A stretch of 64,000 nt of DNA from a virus. A program made the translations under genes and the position numbers. Under the pieces are notes generated by a model. It saw nothing but the letters and a program-made list of their open reading frames with translations. It was not told the origin of the DNA and searched no databases. Shown one piece after another: positions 31,254 to 39,757 of the stretch (within the stretch, counting starts at the first letter, position 1; each line of letters starts with the position of its first letter). The DNA lies in the IMG/VR virus record IMGVR_UViG_3300010938_000951, positions 124,001-188,000 of that record; one strand, written 5' to 3'.

Positions 31254-31703
31254 ATGTTAACTCTTTGGAATCCATTTGTTCCTGTCACAAGGGAACGTTC
31301 AGATAGTAGAATGTCTACAAAGACATATTTTGATCGTTTATTTGAAGACACCTTCACTTCCATGTTGCGAGATTTCTCGACCCCATGGCCTGGTGTAGGA
31401 ATTGAACAGAAAAAGAATGAAGACGGCTCTCTATCCATTGCTGTTGATATTCCTGGTATCAAGGAAGAGAACATAACTGTTGAAGTGGAAGATAATGTTC
31501 TCCATATTAAAGGGGAACGTAAAACTGCCGCCTCTTCATATGCGGTAAATAAGTCGGTTCTTATTCCAGAAGGCTATTCTGCCGAAGATATTAAAGCGGA
31601 ACTTGCTGATGGTGTTCTGACTTTGAATTTGGCGGCTAAGCCGCTGCCACAAAAAGAAATTAAAAAGATACCTATAGTTTCTTCAGTGAAGCAGCTTAAG
31701 TGA
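31254..31703 (+). CDS. Hsp20/alpha-crystallin small heat-shock protein
   Basis: 149 residues. The alpha-crystallin domain covers about 48-140: LSIAVDIPGIKEENITVEVE, VLHIKGERK, ELADGVLTLNL (the A-x-x-x-n-GVL signature). It prevents aggregation of unfolded proteins without ATP. The variable N-terminus is short. Strong SD CGGAGGT; own promoter and terminator, so a single-gene unit. Confidence 0.94.
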   Translation: MLTLWNPFVPVTRERSDSRMSTKTYFDRLFEDTFTSMLRDFSTPWPGVGIEQKKNEDGSLSIAVDIPGIKEENITVEVEDNVLHIKGERKTAASSYAVNKSVLIPEGYSAEDIKAELADGVLTLNLAAKPLPQKEIKKIPIVSSVKQLK

Positions 31704-31710
31704 TTGAGTA

Positions 31711-31750
31711 AAAGGGCCGGTTGATTAAGTTCAACCGGCCCTTTGTTTTG
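31711..31750 (+). terminator. strong Rho-independent (possibly bidirectional) terminator
   Basis: A 14-bp stem (AAAGGGCCGGTTGA paired with TCAACCGGCCCTTT) with a 6-nt loop, followed by TTGTTTT. The A-run on the 5' side makes it usable on both strands. Confidence 0.9.
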
Positions 31751-31765
31751 CGCTATTAATTACGA

Positions 31766-31771
31766 TATATA
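31766..31771 (+). promoter_or_regulatory. -10-like TATATA box, possible leaderless start
   Basis: CGATATATA ends 6 nt before the ATG at 31778, right after the hsp20 terminator, so new transcription must start here. No Shine-Dalgarno. Confidence 0.55.
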
Positions 31772-31777
31772 CTATGT

Positions 31778-32494
31778 ATGAACAAATACATGTATGAGAG
31801 TGATTATAGTGCAGATTCTCTCAGATGGCTAACTAAGGTCACGGAACTTAATATATTACCTCATGAATATCAAAGATTGGAAGAACTTCAGAACGAAATA
31901 ATAAAAAACAAAGATTCGGCAATGGCTTGCTTCTTTGCTACTGAGTTTGGAAAGTTCAATCCTCATAAAATGCAAAAGGTAATCTTAGACAAACGAGATC
32001 CGAAATACGCTTTTACTTTTGCGCAATACATTCCAAATGCAGATATTAAAGCACTACAAAATGTGGTAATACAATCTAAAAGTACCAAGTACATAACTAA
32101 ATTTGCATGCTTTATTAAACAGTCAGATAGAAAAATACTTGAAAGTCTGATTTTAGAATCTAAAAGTGTGAAATATGCTCACATGTATCTTAAACATGTA
32201 AAAAGTGCAGACATTAAAAAATTCAAACATATTATTCTAGAATCTGGTAAACCAAGATATTTATTTGAATTGGCTAAACATCTTACCTCAGATGCTGATA
32301 TTGAGATGGTTGAGGATTTAATAATTAAATCGCAGTCCTTCACTTATATGAGATTGTTTGCTGAAAAGATTAAAAAAGCCAATGTAGATAAAATAGAACA
32401 AGCAGTATTAGCGACTGATAATGGCCCCGAAATCAAAAAATTTGCTAAGTATGTTCGACGATCTAAAATGAAACAATTCTTATTGGTAATGTAA
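31778..32494 (+). CDS. 28-residue helical repeat protein
   Basis: 238 residues. From about residue 66 it consists of six tandem units of 28 (once 29) residues. Each has the form hydrophobic-x-x-h-I-x-(E/Q)S-(K/G)-S-x-x-Y at its start and K-x-(A/S)-D-I-K-x at its end; unit starts include LQNVVIQSK, LESLILESK, FKHIILESG and VEDLIIKSQ. This forms a predicted alpha-solenoid, likely a protein-binding scaffold. No enzyme motif. Transcription appears to start just before the ATG. Confidence 0.75.
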   Translation: MNKYMYESDYSADSLRWLTKVTELNILPHEYQRLEELQNEIIKNKDSAMACFFATEFGKFNPHKMQKVILDKRDPKYAFTFAQYIPNADIKALQNVVIQSKSTKYITKFACFIKQSDRKILESLILESKSVKYAHMYLKHVKSADIKKFKHIILESGKPRYLFELAKHLTSDADIEMVEDLIIKSQSFTYMRLFAEKIKKANVDKIEQAVLATDNGPEIKKFAKYVRRSKMKQFLLVM

Positions 32495-32495
32495 A

Positions 32496-33188
32496 ATGGA
32501 CTCTCCTAAATACAACAGAACATTTCATTTGCCCTGGAGTCCTGGCGCAACCGATGACGACAAGATAGCTACGTCTATTGATCATTTATTAAACACACCA
32601 ATTATAATTACTGAAAAGATGGATGGAAGCAATACCTCACTGGAGTTTAATGGATGTTTTGCCAGAACACATGCCGGACCTCCAGCTCATGCATCCTTTG
32701 ATGGACTAAAAGCTTTACATGCATCGCTCAAATACAAAATCCCTGAGGGAGTTCAATTGTTTGGAGAATGGTGTTTTGCGCGCCATTCTATTGAGTATAA
32801 TGAGCTACCAGGATATTTTATGCTATTTAATGTTAGAGATATGAACACTAGGGTTCCGCCAATGTGGACATCATGGGAAGAAGTCGAAATGTGGGCAGAA
32901 GAAATTGGTGTACCAACTGTTCCGGTTTTATATAAAGGTTCTGTTTCTTCTGAAAATGAATTAAAGGAATTAGTGGAATCTTTTATGAATCAGCCGTCAT
33001 CTTGTGGTGGTATAAGAGAGGGCGTGGTGGCTCGTATGGCGTTAGAATTTCCAGATGAAAGCTTTTCCTTATGCGTAATGAAATGCGTGCGTGCGAATCA
33101 TGTACAAACTTCAGAACATTGGAAAGATCAGGAAATCATTAGGAATAAAATTAAACCTAATTTGGCGCTTGACTCCTCGGTGCGCTAG
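32496..33188 (+). CDS. RNA ligase (3), KMDGSN type
   Basis: 230 residues. Motif I EKMDGSN with K41; then CFARTHAGPPAHASFDGLK (motif Ia/II region), LFGEWCFARHSIEYN (motif III), REGVVARM (motif IV) and CVMKCVR (motif V). A compact ATP-dependent RNA ligase-like family common in phages. One of only two genes in the window that end in TAG; read-through would add about 16 residues, but a promoter overlaps that stretch. Confidence 0.85.
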   Translation: MDSPKYNRTFHLPWSPGATDDDKIATSIDHLLNTPIIITEKMDGSNTSLEFNGCFARTHAGPPAHASFDGLKALHASLKYKIPEGVQLFGEWCFARHSIEYNELPGYFMLFNVRDMNTRVPPMWTSWEEVEMWAEEIGVPTVPVLYKGSVSSENELKELVESFMNQPSSCGGIREGVVARMALEFPDESFSLCVMKCVRANHVQTSEHWKDQEIIRNKIKPNLALDSSVR

Positions 33189-33197
33189 CCTTATATT
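33169..33197 (+). promoter_or_regulatory. sigma70-like promoter
   Basis: TTGACT (33169-33174), 17-nt spacer, TATATT (33192-33197), starting inside the end of the RNA ligase gene and serving the genes from 33250. Confidence 0.7.
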
Positions 33198-33249
33198 ATA
33201 GGAATATCGAGACATCAAATGTACGAGGGGAACTAACAAGGAAAAACAT

Positions 33250-33513
33250 ATGGGTTTACGTAGATTTCATTTCGAAAGAACTGAAGATGCGTCCGGTGTA
33301 AGTGGTTGTGGACGAGTAGCGGAAGGTTGTCTGTTTACGGACACAGGCGAAGCAGTAGTTCACTGGTTAGGAAATCATGGTAGTATTAATGTCTACCATT
33401 CCATTGAAGATATCATTTATGTCCATGGACATGAAGGTAGAACCAGGATTGTATTTGATGATCCTCAGCCAGCAAGTGAAGCTAAGGAAGAGTTAAAGAA
33501 GGATGGAAATTAA
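33250..33513 (+). CDS. conserved phage hypothetical protein
   Basis: 87 residues. FHFERTEDASGVSGCGRVAE, then VVHWLGNHGSINVYHSIEDI: a beta-rich small domain seen in many phage proteins of unknown function. SD AAGGA 8 nt upstream. Confidence 0.72.
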   Translation: MGLRRFHFERTEDASGVSGCGRVAEGCLFTDTGEAVVHWLGNHGSINVYHSIEDIIYVHGHEGRTRIVFDDPQPASEAKEELKKDGN

Positions 33514-34222
33514 ACGTCATATATTTGTTGGTGATATTCACGGGTGTATTGAAGAGTTTAATGAACTCTTAAAACAAGTCTCTTACAACCCAAGTGAAGA
33601 TAGATTGATCCTTTTAGGAGACTTAATTGATCGCGGTCCAGACTCCGTGGGTGTTGTGCGAAAAGCACGAGAACTAAAGTTGGAATGTGTTATGGGAAAC
33701 CACGAACACAAATTCATCAAATGGTTTCGTTCGCAAGGCACCCGCGTTGATGTCTATGACCGACGGGATTTTTATTCTCAATTATCTGATCAAGATGTAA
33801 CTTATATTCAAGACATGCCGCTCTATATTGAGCTGCCAGATGTCATTGCTGTTCATGCCGGGCTCAAACCCGGCATTTCTTTATCTAATCAAAATAAAGA
33901 TGATTTGATGTATCTGCGATATACTGATGCAGATAGAAAATTTATCAGTATCAAAAAGATTGCTAAACTGGGCAAAGAGGCTACTGGCGCTAAATTCTGG
34001 ACAGAATTTTGGCAAGGTCCCAAATCCGTTGTGTATGGTCACAATGTTTCCTCTTATGAAGAACCGCTAATCGAAGAGGTTGCTCCAGGAATAACCTGTT
34101 ACGGTTTGGACACCGGCTGCTGTTTTGGTGGTCGTCTGACTGCTATGATTTGGGAAACCAAAGAAATAGTTCAAGTCCAAGCAAAGCGGACGTATTATGA
34201 ATCGAAATTTGAGTCCAAATGA
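33503..34222 (+). CDS. PPP-type metallophosphatase
   Basis: 239 residues. All family blocks are present: GDIHG (about 10-14), GDLIDRG, GNHE, a later HAG and YGHN. The fold uses two metals to hydrolyse phosphomonoesters or dinucleoside polyphosphates; relatives include phage lambda Ser/Thr phosphatase and ApaH. An RNA-end or signal-nucleotide role would fit the repair neighbours but is unproven. Overlaps the previous gene by 11 bp. Confidence 0.9.
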   Translation: MEIKRHIFVGDIHGCIEEFNELLKQVSYNPSEDRLILLGDLIDRGPDSVGVVRKARELKLECVMGNHEHKFIKWFRSQGTRVDVYDRRDFYSQLSDQDVTYIQDMPLYIELPDVIAVHAGLKPGISLSNQNKDDLMYLRYTDADRKFISIKKIAKLGKEATGAKFWTEFWQGPKSVVYGHNVSSYEEPLIEEVAPGITCYGLDTGCCFGGRLTAMIWETKEIVQVQAKRTYYESKFESK

Positions 34223-34569
34223 ATTACTCCCAAAACCAACTCAAGAATCTAGCCCAAAGCAACCCAAAAGAATTAGCAAGAATTTTAACCAGCCCCAACG
34301 CCGACATTCATACGTTGACATTTGGGGCTGAACTTTTAGGGGATGTAAACGATGAGCGGATTGTTCTCCCTACACTTCGACAGCTACTTAAGCATATTAA
34401 CGCTATTGTTAGAGAAGGCGCTTTGATGGGAGTTTCTTCTTTTTATTCAGAAAAGAAGCCGCCTCAGGACATTTTGGATAGACTTCGCTCTATTGCTAGT
34501 AATGATCCTTCTCCTTCTTTAAGGGGTGATGCGAAGGCAATTCTGGAAGATTTGGAGGCTCTGCCATGA
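34219..34569 (+). CDS. HEAT-repeat-like small protein
   Basis: 116 residues, ATGA overlap upstream. Two helical-hairpin repeats are visible (ERIVLPTLRQLLKHINAIVR followed by GALMGVSSF, and LRSIASNDPSPSLRGDAKAI). HEAT-like repeats usually mediate protein binding. Specific function unknown. Confidence 0.65.
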   Translation: MNYSQNQLKNLAQSNPKELARILTSPNADIHTLTFGAELLGDVNDERIVLPTLRQLLKHINAIVREGALMGVSSFYSEKKPPQDILDRLRSIASNDPSPSLRGDAKAILEDLEALP

Positions 34570-35081
34570 AAGAGAAAAAAGCTGATTTATTCGAAATGAT
34601 TTATGAAGATGGTGTTGATGCTATCTGCATTACTACCAATGGTATGTGGTTGACTGATGGGCGCGCAGCCATGGGTGGAGGATGTGCAGGAGTATGTGCT
34701 AAGCGCTGGCCCGAGACTGCTGTGCGATTGGGCAAGTGTTTAAAAAATTTCCTAGTCAATGTTCCATTTGTTATTGGAGCGCTAAACGAAAAGGGCGAGT
34801 ATATTGAGCCCACGTTAAAAATGATTAAAGAAAAGAAGTTTAAAACACTCATTCTTAGCTATCCTACTATTGATGATTTATTAAGCGGCGCCAAGATTAG
34901 TCTCATTGAAAATTCAGCCAAAGAAATAAAAGCCTTAGCAGATAAATACGGCCTCAAAGGAATTGTAGTACCACGCCCTGGTGTTGGGATTGGCGGCCTT
35001 TCTTGGGGTGATGTAAAGGCGGTAATTGAGCCTTACATGGACGATAGGTTTACAGTTGTATCCTTTGAACACGAAGAATAA
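34566..35081 (+). CDS. macro-domain-like protein
   Basis: 171 residues, ATGA overlap upstream. ICITTNGMWLTDGRAAMGGG then CAGVCAKRWPE matches the N-terminal ADP-ribose loop of macro domains (N-G...G-x-A-x-M-G-x-G-x-A). VVPRPGVGIGGLSWGDVK supplies the second (R-P-G-x-G-x-G-G-L-x-W). Such proteins bind or hydrolyse ADP-ribose derivatives. In a phage it could counter NAD- or ADP-ribose-based defence (inference). Confidence 0.78.
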   Translation: MKEKKADLFEMIYEDGVDAICITTNGMWLTDGRAAMGGGCAGVCAKRWPETAVRLGKCLKNFLVNVPFVIGALNEKGEYIEPTLKMIKEKKFKTLILSYPTIDDLLSGAKISLIENSAKEIKALADKYGLKGIVVPRPGVGIGGLSWGDVKAVIEPYMDDRFTVVSFEHEE

Positions 35082-35089
35082 GGTTGGCT

Positions 35090-35335
35090 ATGGCTAAATC
35101 AATAACGAAATATAGAGTTCGCATCTCTTTTGTAGATGATTCATATTGGGATGATGGATCGAGGTGGACTAGTGAGACATTCAAATTTAACAAGCGCCAG
35201 GAGGCTATTAATTTTGCTAGGAAAGCTATTTCTCATGGCTGTGTAGTGGATGGTCAAAATGGTCGCCTAAATATCAGACCAGACAAAAGAGACGTCATTA
35301 TCTTTCGAGACACCTCTTCTGAAATAGATTTTTGA
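35090..35335 (+). CDS. hypothetical protein
   Basis: 81 residues from ATG 35090 (AAGG upstream). KYRVRISFVDDSYWDDGSRW then FKFNKRQEAINFARKAISHG: alpha/beta small domain with a strand-helix layout like DUF2188. Not assigned. Confidence 0.62.
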   Translation: MAKSITKYRVRISFVDDSYWDDGSRWTSETFKFNKRQEAINFARKAISHGCVVDGQNGRLNIRPDKRDVIIFRDTSSEIDF

Positions 35336-35337
35336 GA

Positions 35338-35343
35338 TATATT
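35338..35343 (+). promoter_or_regulatory. -10-like TATATT box, possible leaderless start
   Basis: AGATATATT ends 7 nt before the ATG at 35351; no Shine-Dalgarno. Confidence 0.45.
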
Positions 35344-35350
35344 AAGTAGC

Positions 35351-35512
35351 ATGAAGTTACTTAAATGTAAAATTTGTATGGGCGAAGCTGATTTTATTAA
35401 CAATGACCGATCTGTCAATCGCAAAATGAAATGTCGCAAGTGCGGATTCACTAATGAGGTTGAAAACAAGGGTCCAGAAATTGTTGTAATTAGAAAGCGC
35501 CCGATTCAATAA
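35351..35512 (+). CDS. 53-residue zinc-ribbon mini-protein
   Basis: CKIC near residue 6 and CRKC near residue 28 (C-x-x-C ... C-x-x-C) followed by a basic tail (VVIRKRPIQ). A minimal zinc ribbon, perhaps nucleic-acid binding. It overlaps the convergent sugar gene on the other strand by 23 bp at the 3' ends. Confidence 0.6.
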   Translation: MKLLKCKICMGEADFINNDRSVNRKMKCRKCGFTNEVENKGPEIVVIRKRPIQ

Positions 35513-36443
35513 TTAATCGTTTATTTTGACGATACCAATCAATAGTTCGTATTAAGCCTGTTCGTAATTCAGTTTCTGCGGTCCAATCGAGCATTGTTTT
35601 TGAGCGGGTAACATCTAACATTCTTTTTGGTTGGCCATTTGAAACGCTACCGTTGAAAACTATTTCACCAGTGAATCCGGTCAAATCCTTAATCAGGTAA
35701 GCTAAATCCCTGATAGAAATATCTGTGCCAGTTCCTAGGTTTATGGGCAACTCTGTATCTAATCCCATTACCACTGCTTTGAGTATGGCGCGGGCCGCAT
35801 CTCCAGCATAAAGGAATTCTCTAGTGGCTTCACCAGTGCCCCAACATTCTACAGTTGTTGATTTATTTTCAATAGCTGTATCGAATTTACGAATTAAGGC
35901 AGGAATAACATGACTATTTATCAAGTCAAAATGGTCATGCTCACCATACAGGTTAACTGGTATTAAATGCGCACCACCCATGTTATATTGTTGCCTATAA
36001 GACTGTCCCAATACTAATAAAGTACGTTTTGCGATACCATATGGTGCATTGGTTTCTTCTGGATATCCATTCCATAAATCATCTTCTTTGAATGGAACAG
36101 GACAGAATTTAGGATAAGCACATACACTGCCCAACGTGTATATTTTTTTGCAACCAGCCTGATGTGCAGCCTCAAATATATTGCTGGCCATTTCTATATT
36201 CTTATGTAAAAAATCGGCCGGACTATTCTTGTTGGCTAAAATTCCGCCACATATTGCGGCCATATGCAAAATAACATCTGGATTTTGCGCTTTAATTATA
36301 CGAATAGTATGTTCTCGATCTAATAGATTTAATCCCCTACTAGAAGGGTATATTAGATCAAATTGCCCAAAACTAAATTCTGTAAACTGTTTTACAACAT
36401 GTTTACCTAAAAATCCAGTACCGCCAGTAATCAAAATTTTCAT
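35490..36443 (-). CDS. fcl: GDP-L-fucose synthase-like epimerase/reductase
   Basis: 317 residues, extended SDR family. N-terminal GGTGFLG binds NADP; catalytic Y-x-x-x-K is YGIAK; the substrate region is SVCAYP...PVPFKEDDL and GTGEATREFLYAGDAARAIL, as in GDP-fucose synthases (WcaG/Fcl). Known reaction: GDP-4-keto-6-deoxymannose to GDP-L-fucose. It is the last gene of the minus-strand sugar operon and overlaps gmd by 4 bp. GDP-fucose or a related 6-deoxy sugar is the expected product. Confidence 0.88.
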   Translation of the reverse strand: MKILITGGTGFLGKHVVKQFTEFSFGQFDLIYPSSRGLNLLDREHTIRIIKAQNPDVILHMAAICGGILANKNSPADFLHKNIEMASNIFEAAHQAGCKKIYTLGSVCAYPKFCPVPFKEDDLWNGYPEETNAPYGIAKRTLLVLGQSYRQQYNMGGAHLIPVNLYGEHDHFDLINSHVIPALIRKFDTAIENKSTTVECWGTGEATREFLYAGDAARAILKAVVMGLDTELPINLGTGTDISIRDLAYLIKDLTGFTGEIVFNGSVSNGQPKRMLDVTRSKTMLDWTAETELRTGLIRTIDWYRQNKRLIIESGAF

Positions 36444-37444
36444 TTGTGATGGTCCTTAAGTGTTTTTTCTCTTCTAGCTAATTCTAAATCGGAGTCAACC
36501 ATCTCTTGGACTAAATCCAAAAAGCTATATGATGGTTCCCATCCTAATTGTGTTCTAAGTTTAGTAGAATCTCCGCAGAGAGCATCAACCTCTGATGGTC
36601 TTAAATATTTTGAATCAAATTCAACATATTGAGACCAATCTAATCCCAGGATACCAAATACCAACTTACCAAACTCTTCAACCGAGTGCATTTCTCCAGA
36701 AGATACCACAAAATCATCTGGCTGTGGTGCTGTAATAATTTTATACATTGCATCAGCTACATCAGCAGCATGTGACCAATCTCGTTCAGCTTTTAAATTT
36801 CCTAGATAAAGCTTATCTTGTAAGCCCAGTTTAATGCGTGTTGCAGCTCTAGTAATCTTTCTGGTTACGAATGTTTCACCACGCCTTGGGCTTTCATGGT
36901 TGAAAGAAATAGCGTTGCAAGCATGTAAACCATAAGCTTCACGATAATTTACCGTAGCATAGTAGCCGGCTACTTTTGCAACACCATATGGGCTACGAGG
37001 GTGAAATGGTGTATTTTCATTCTGTGGTGGTGGTTGTGAGCCAAACATTTCTGAGCTGGAAGCAGTAAGAAATTTTGTTTTTGGACTATTCTTGCGTATT
37101 GCCTCTAGCACTCGCATTACGCCAGTACCTGTTACATCCATAGTATATTCAGGAATATCAAAGCTAACACGAACATGACTCTGGGCGGCCATATTAAAAA
37201 ATAGATCTGGTTTAATATCACCAATCCAACTTGCCAGAGATGAATAGTCAGATAAATCGCCGTAGACCATCTCTAGCTTACCACTATCAATGTGTGGATC
37301 TACATAAACGTGATCAATGCGTTCGGTGTTGAGTGAGCTACTACGGCGCTTAAGTCCATATACTTTATAACCTTTAGATAGCAATAGGTCACATAGATAA
37401 GATCCTGTTTGACCGGTAATGCCAGTGATACATGCAGTTTTCAT
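36440..37444 (-). CDS. gmd: GDP-mannose 4,6-dehydratase
   Basis: 334 residues. TGITGQTGSYL (cofactor loop), NMAAQSHVRVSF, TASSSEMFG (catalytic Ser/Thr-Glu), YGVAKVAGYY (Y-x-x-x-K), NHESPRRGETFVTRKI and GNLKAERDWSHAADVADAM are all diagnostic of GMD. It converts GDP-mannose to GDP-4-keto-6-deoxymannose, the branch point for fucose, rhamnose and perosamine. Overlaps neighbours by 4 bp. Confidence 0.95.
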   Translation of the reverse strand: MKTACITGITGQTGSYLCDLLLSKGYKVYGLKRRSSSLNTERIDHVYVDPHIDSGKLEMVYGDLSDYSSLASWIGDIKPDLFFNMAAQSHVRVSFDIPEYTMDVTGTGVMRVLEAIRKNSPKTKFLTASSSEMFGSQPPPQNENTPFHPRSPYGVAKVAGYYATVNYREAYGLHACNAISFNHESPRRGETFVTRKITRAATRIKLGLQDKLYLGNLKAERDWSHAADVADAMYKIITAPQPDDFVVSSGEMHSVEEFGKLVFGILGLDWSQYVEFDSKYLRPSEVDALCGDSTKLRTQLGWEPSYSFLDLVQEMVDSDLELARREKTLKDHHK

Positions 37445-38637
37445 AACTTCCTATATAACGATAACGTTCTTGGTAAAGGATAACTATCTACCCTTTTTAC
37501 TAACTCACAGCCGTGGTCGATAAAAAGGCGCTCATATGTTGGCATATCATCAATATCTTCTATTAAGATGTATTCGTTAGAAATACTTAACAAAGTCTTA
37601 ACAAAATCAGAAGGGCTAATTACATCTTTAATATGATGTACAATAGCTAATGCCAACACCAAATCTGATTTGTATCTGTCGGTCTCAAACCACTTATTAT
37701 CACGAATGGATTCTATAGTTTTTACAGCAAATATTGCTGGTAATTTAAACTGCCGATTAAATCCATAAGCCATATCTATACATGCTGAAACTAAATCAAA
37801 ACCTATAACAGATTTTGCTTTTTTAGCTGACAAAAAACTATAGTATCCTTTATTGCACGCTACATCTGTTACAGTTTCATAATCCAATTCTTGTAGTATA
37901 TTAGCTATATTAATGCCTTTAACTTGTAGTGATTCTGGATGATCAATGTCCATTGTATTAGAATAATTTTCTGACCAATGAGATTTATCTAAAGTAACTG
38001 GTATGTCACTTATAGCTTGGGCCAATTCTAACCAGGCTTCGGGTGTTGTATAGTCTTTCTCAATAAATGAGGTTAATATATCATTTGTATTTTTAATATC
38101 ATCAAGGCATAATTCATAGGCATTACATTGTGTAGATTTTAAAACCCACCTACGTACTAAATAACTAGTTAAAACAAAAGCAATAATAGAATTTTCTGGA
38201 GTATTCTCAAATATACCACCATAATCTAGCCATTTGAAACCATCAATTGTTTGAACTGCGTTAGATTCTTGTATATCTCTAGCTATTAAACCATGCTTAA
38301 CTAATTCAGAATTAAGTTTACAAATATTAGCAATGAATTCTTTGGCGTATGTTATTGGTAATTCTTGGATCCTGATATGATGTTTGTATATTGTGTGTTC
38401 ATACACCGGCATAATATCATCAGAGCCATCTATACCTGTAAAATCCAACATAAATTCTGTTGGTGTAGCCGTTTGTATGGCAGGTATATTTGATGATAAT
38501 ATTTTATTAAAAATGGTAAACATACTTAAGTTGTATGACCTTAATAATCTGCCCTGATACCAAAATAATGGACAACATAACTCAGAAGAAGCAATATGTC
38601 TAGATATATCGTTTAATGTCAAAACTTGTTTAGACAT
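37441..38637 (-). CDS. SAM methyltransferase with N-terminal kinase-like region
   Basis: 398 residues. C-terminal half is a class I methyltransferase: VTDVACNKGYYSFLSAKKA (motif I), VIGFDLV, DLVLALAIVHHI (motif IV). The N-terminal half has KHGLIARDIQESNAVQTIDG followed by FKWLDYGGIF, reminiscent of a degenerate protein-kinase-like catalytic loop. Probably methylates a sugar or glycan in this locus. Overlaps gmd and the aminotransferase by 4-8 bp. Confidence 0.75.
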   Translation of the reverse strand: MSKQVLTLNDISRHIASSELCCPLFWYQGRLLRSYNLSMFTIFNKILSSNIPAIQTATPTEFMLDFTGIDGSDDIMPVYEHTIYKHHIRIQELPITYAKEFIANICKLNSELVKHGLIARDIQESNAVQTIDGFKWLDYGGIFENTPENSIIAFVLTSYLVRRWVLKSTQCNAYELCLDDIKNTNDILTSFIEKDYTTPEAWLELAQAISDIPVTLDKSHWSENYSNTMDIDHPESLQVKGINIANILQELDYETVTDVACNKGYYSFLSAKKAKSVIGFDLVSACIDMAYGFNRQFKLPAIFAVKTIESIRDNKWFETDRYKSDLVLALAIVHHIKDVISPSDFVKTLLSISNEYILIEDIDDMPTYERLFIDHGCELVKRVDSYPLPRTLSLYRKL

Positions 38638-39757
38638 TAATGCTCCTTATATATTCATTTGTTGTATCAATAATATATTGTTGTTCTGCTGCAGTTAATT
38701 CTGGATAGCTTGGTAAAATAAAACATTCTTTATTAAGCAAATCAGCAGTGATACAGCTAACTAATTCAACATCAGGATTATTTCTAAGATGATCATGATT
38801 ATATATTGAATAAAACATTGGTCTAATCTCTATGCCTCGGCTGTTAAAGAAATTTTGGGCATCGTTATATGATTGTTGTCCAATTACACGAATTCCAAAC
38901 ATCCAATTGGCATTAGCCGTATTTTCTTCATGAAGTTGTATTCTAACTTCATTACGATCTTTGAATGCATTTCGATAGTTTTCAAACAAGTCTCTTTTCA
39001 AAGATAATATTTCTTGTAAATGTTCTAGTTGGCCATATAGGATAGCTGCTTGAATATTAGTCATTCGATAATTATAGCCAAGTTCTTTATGAATAAATCT
39101 TGTGCTAGATTGACCTTGTCCTTGTACACATTTAGCATATTCATAAGCATCATCTGTTTGTGTTATAAAGGCACCGCCCTCACCACTTGTAATATTTTTA
39201 TTCCCAAAGAATGAGACAGCAGAAGAAAATCCGGCACGACCAGTTGCTAATCCTCCATAACCACCTAAAAATCCTTCACAATTATCTTCTACAAAATAAG
39301 TTGAAGGAAATTTTTCCTGAAGCTTTGGTACATTGATAACATTTCCAATGTTATGTACAATTAAAACATCTGCATCTGGATTATTAGTAATAGCTGTTTC
39401 TAGGCTGCTTATATCAACATTCCATGTATCCAAATTAGCATCTACTGGAATTAAATGATAGTTGTTATCAAATAAAAAGGCGTTCCAAGCAGCAACATAA
39501 ACATTATTTGGTACTATTATTTTCTTTTTCTGTCCCAATAGTGGTGGCCTAGCTCTATATAAGGTTTTAGCTACTAAATGACAAGCGCTAGTACCATTAT
39601 TGAGAGGCAAGACATATGGTGTATGTAATAAATCCTGTAACCTCTCTGTTACTAATGATAAATATCTTCCTTGGGAAGATATCCAGGTAGAATCTAATGC
39701 ATCATGCGCATATTGAAGTGAATTTGGCGGCAGATATGGTTTATATACTGGAATCAT
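38630..39757 (-). CDS. DegT/DnrJ aminotransferase, perosamine synthase type
   Basis: 375 residues, PLP fold type I. NNGTSACHL (phosphate/PLP contact), FVEDNCEG with D158, and SFFGNKNITSGEGGAF with K187 as the Schiff-base lysine. The FGNKxITxGEGG form is typical of GDP-perosamine synthases (RfbE/Per). With Gmd upstream in the pathway the expected reaction is GDP-4-keto-6-deoxymannose to GDP-perosamine. Other sugar aminotransferases are possible. Confidence 0.85.
   Translation of the reverse strand: MIPVYKPYLPPNSLQYAHDALDSTWISSQGRYLSLVTERLQDLLHTPYVLPLNNGTSACHLVAKTLYRARPPLLGQKKKIIVPNNVYVAAWNAFLFDNNYHLIPVDANLDTWNVDISSLETAITNNPDADVLIVHNIGNVINVPKLQEKFPSTYFVEDNCEGFLGGYGGLATGRAGFSSAVSFFGNKNITSGEGGAFITQTDDAYEYAKCVQGQGQSSTRFIHKELGYNYRMTNIQAAILYGQLEHLQEILSLKRDLFENYRNAFKDRNEVRIQLHEENTANANWMFGIRVIGQQSYNDAQNFFNSRGIEIRPMFYSIYNHDHLRNNPDVELVSCITADLLNKECFILPSYPELTAAEQQYIIDTTNEYIRSINV

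Noticed and set aside
20245-33188. TAG treated as a sense codon everywhere in the window
   Set aside because: Genes ending at 20247 and 33188 do end in TAG, and in the second case a promoter overlaps the would-be extension. Recoding, if real, is probably conditional or late.
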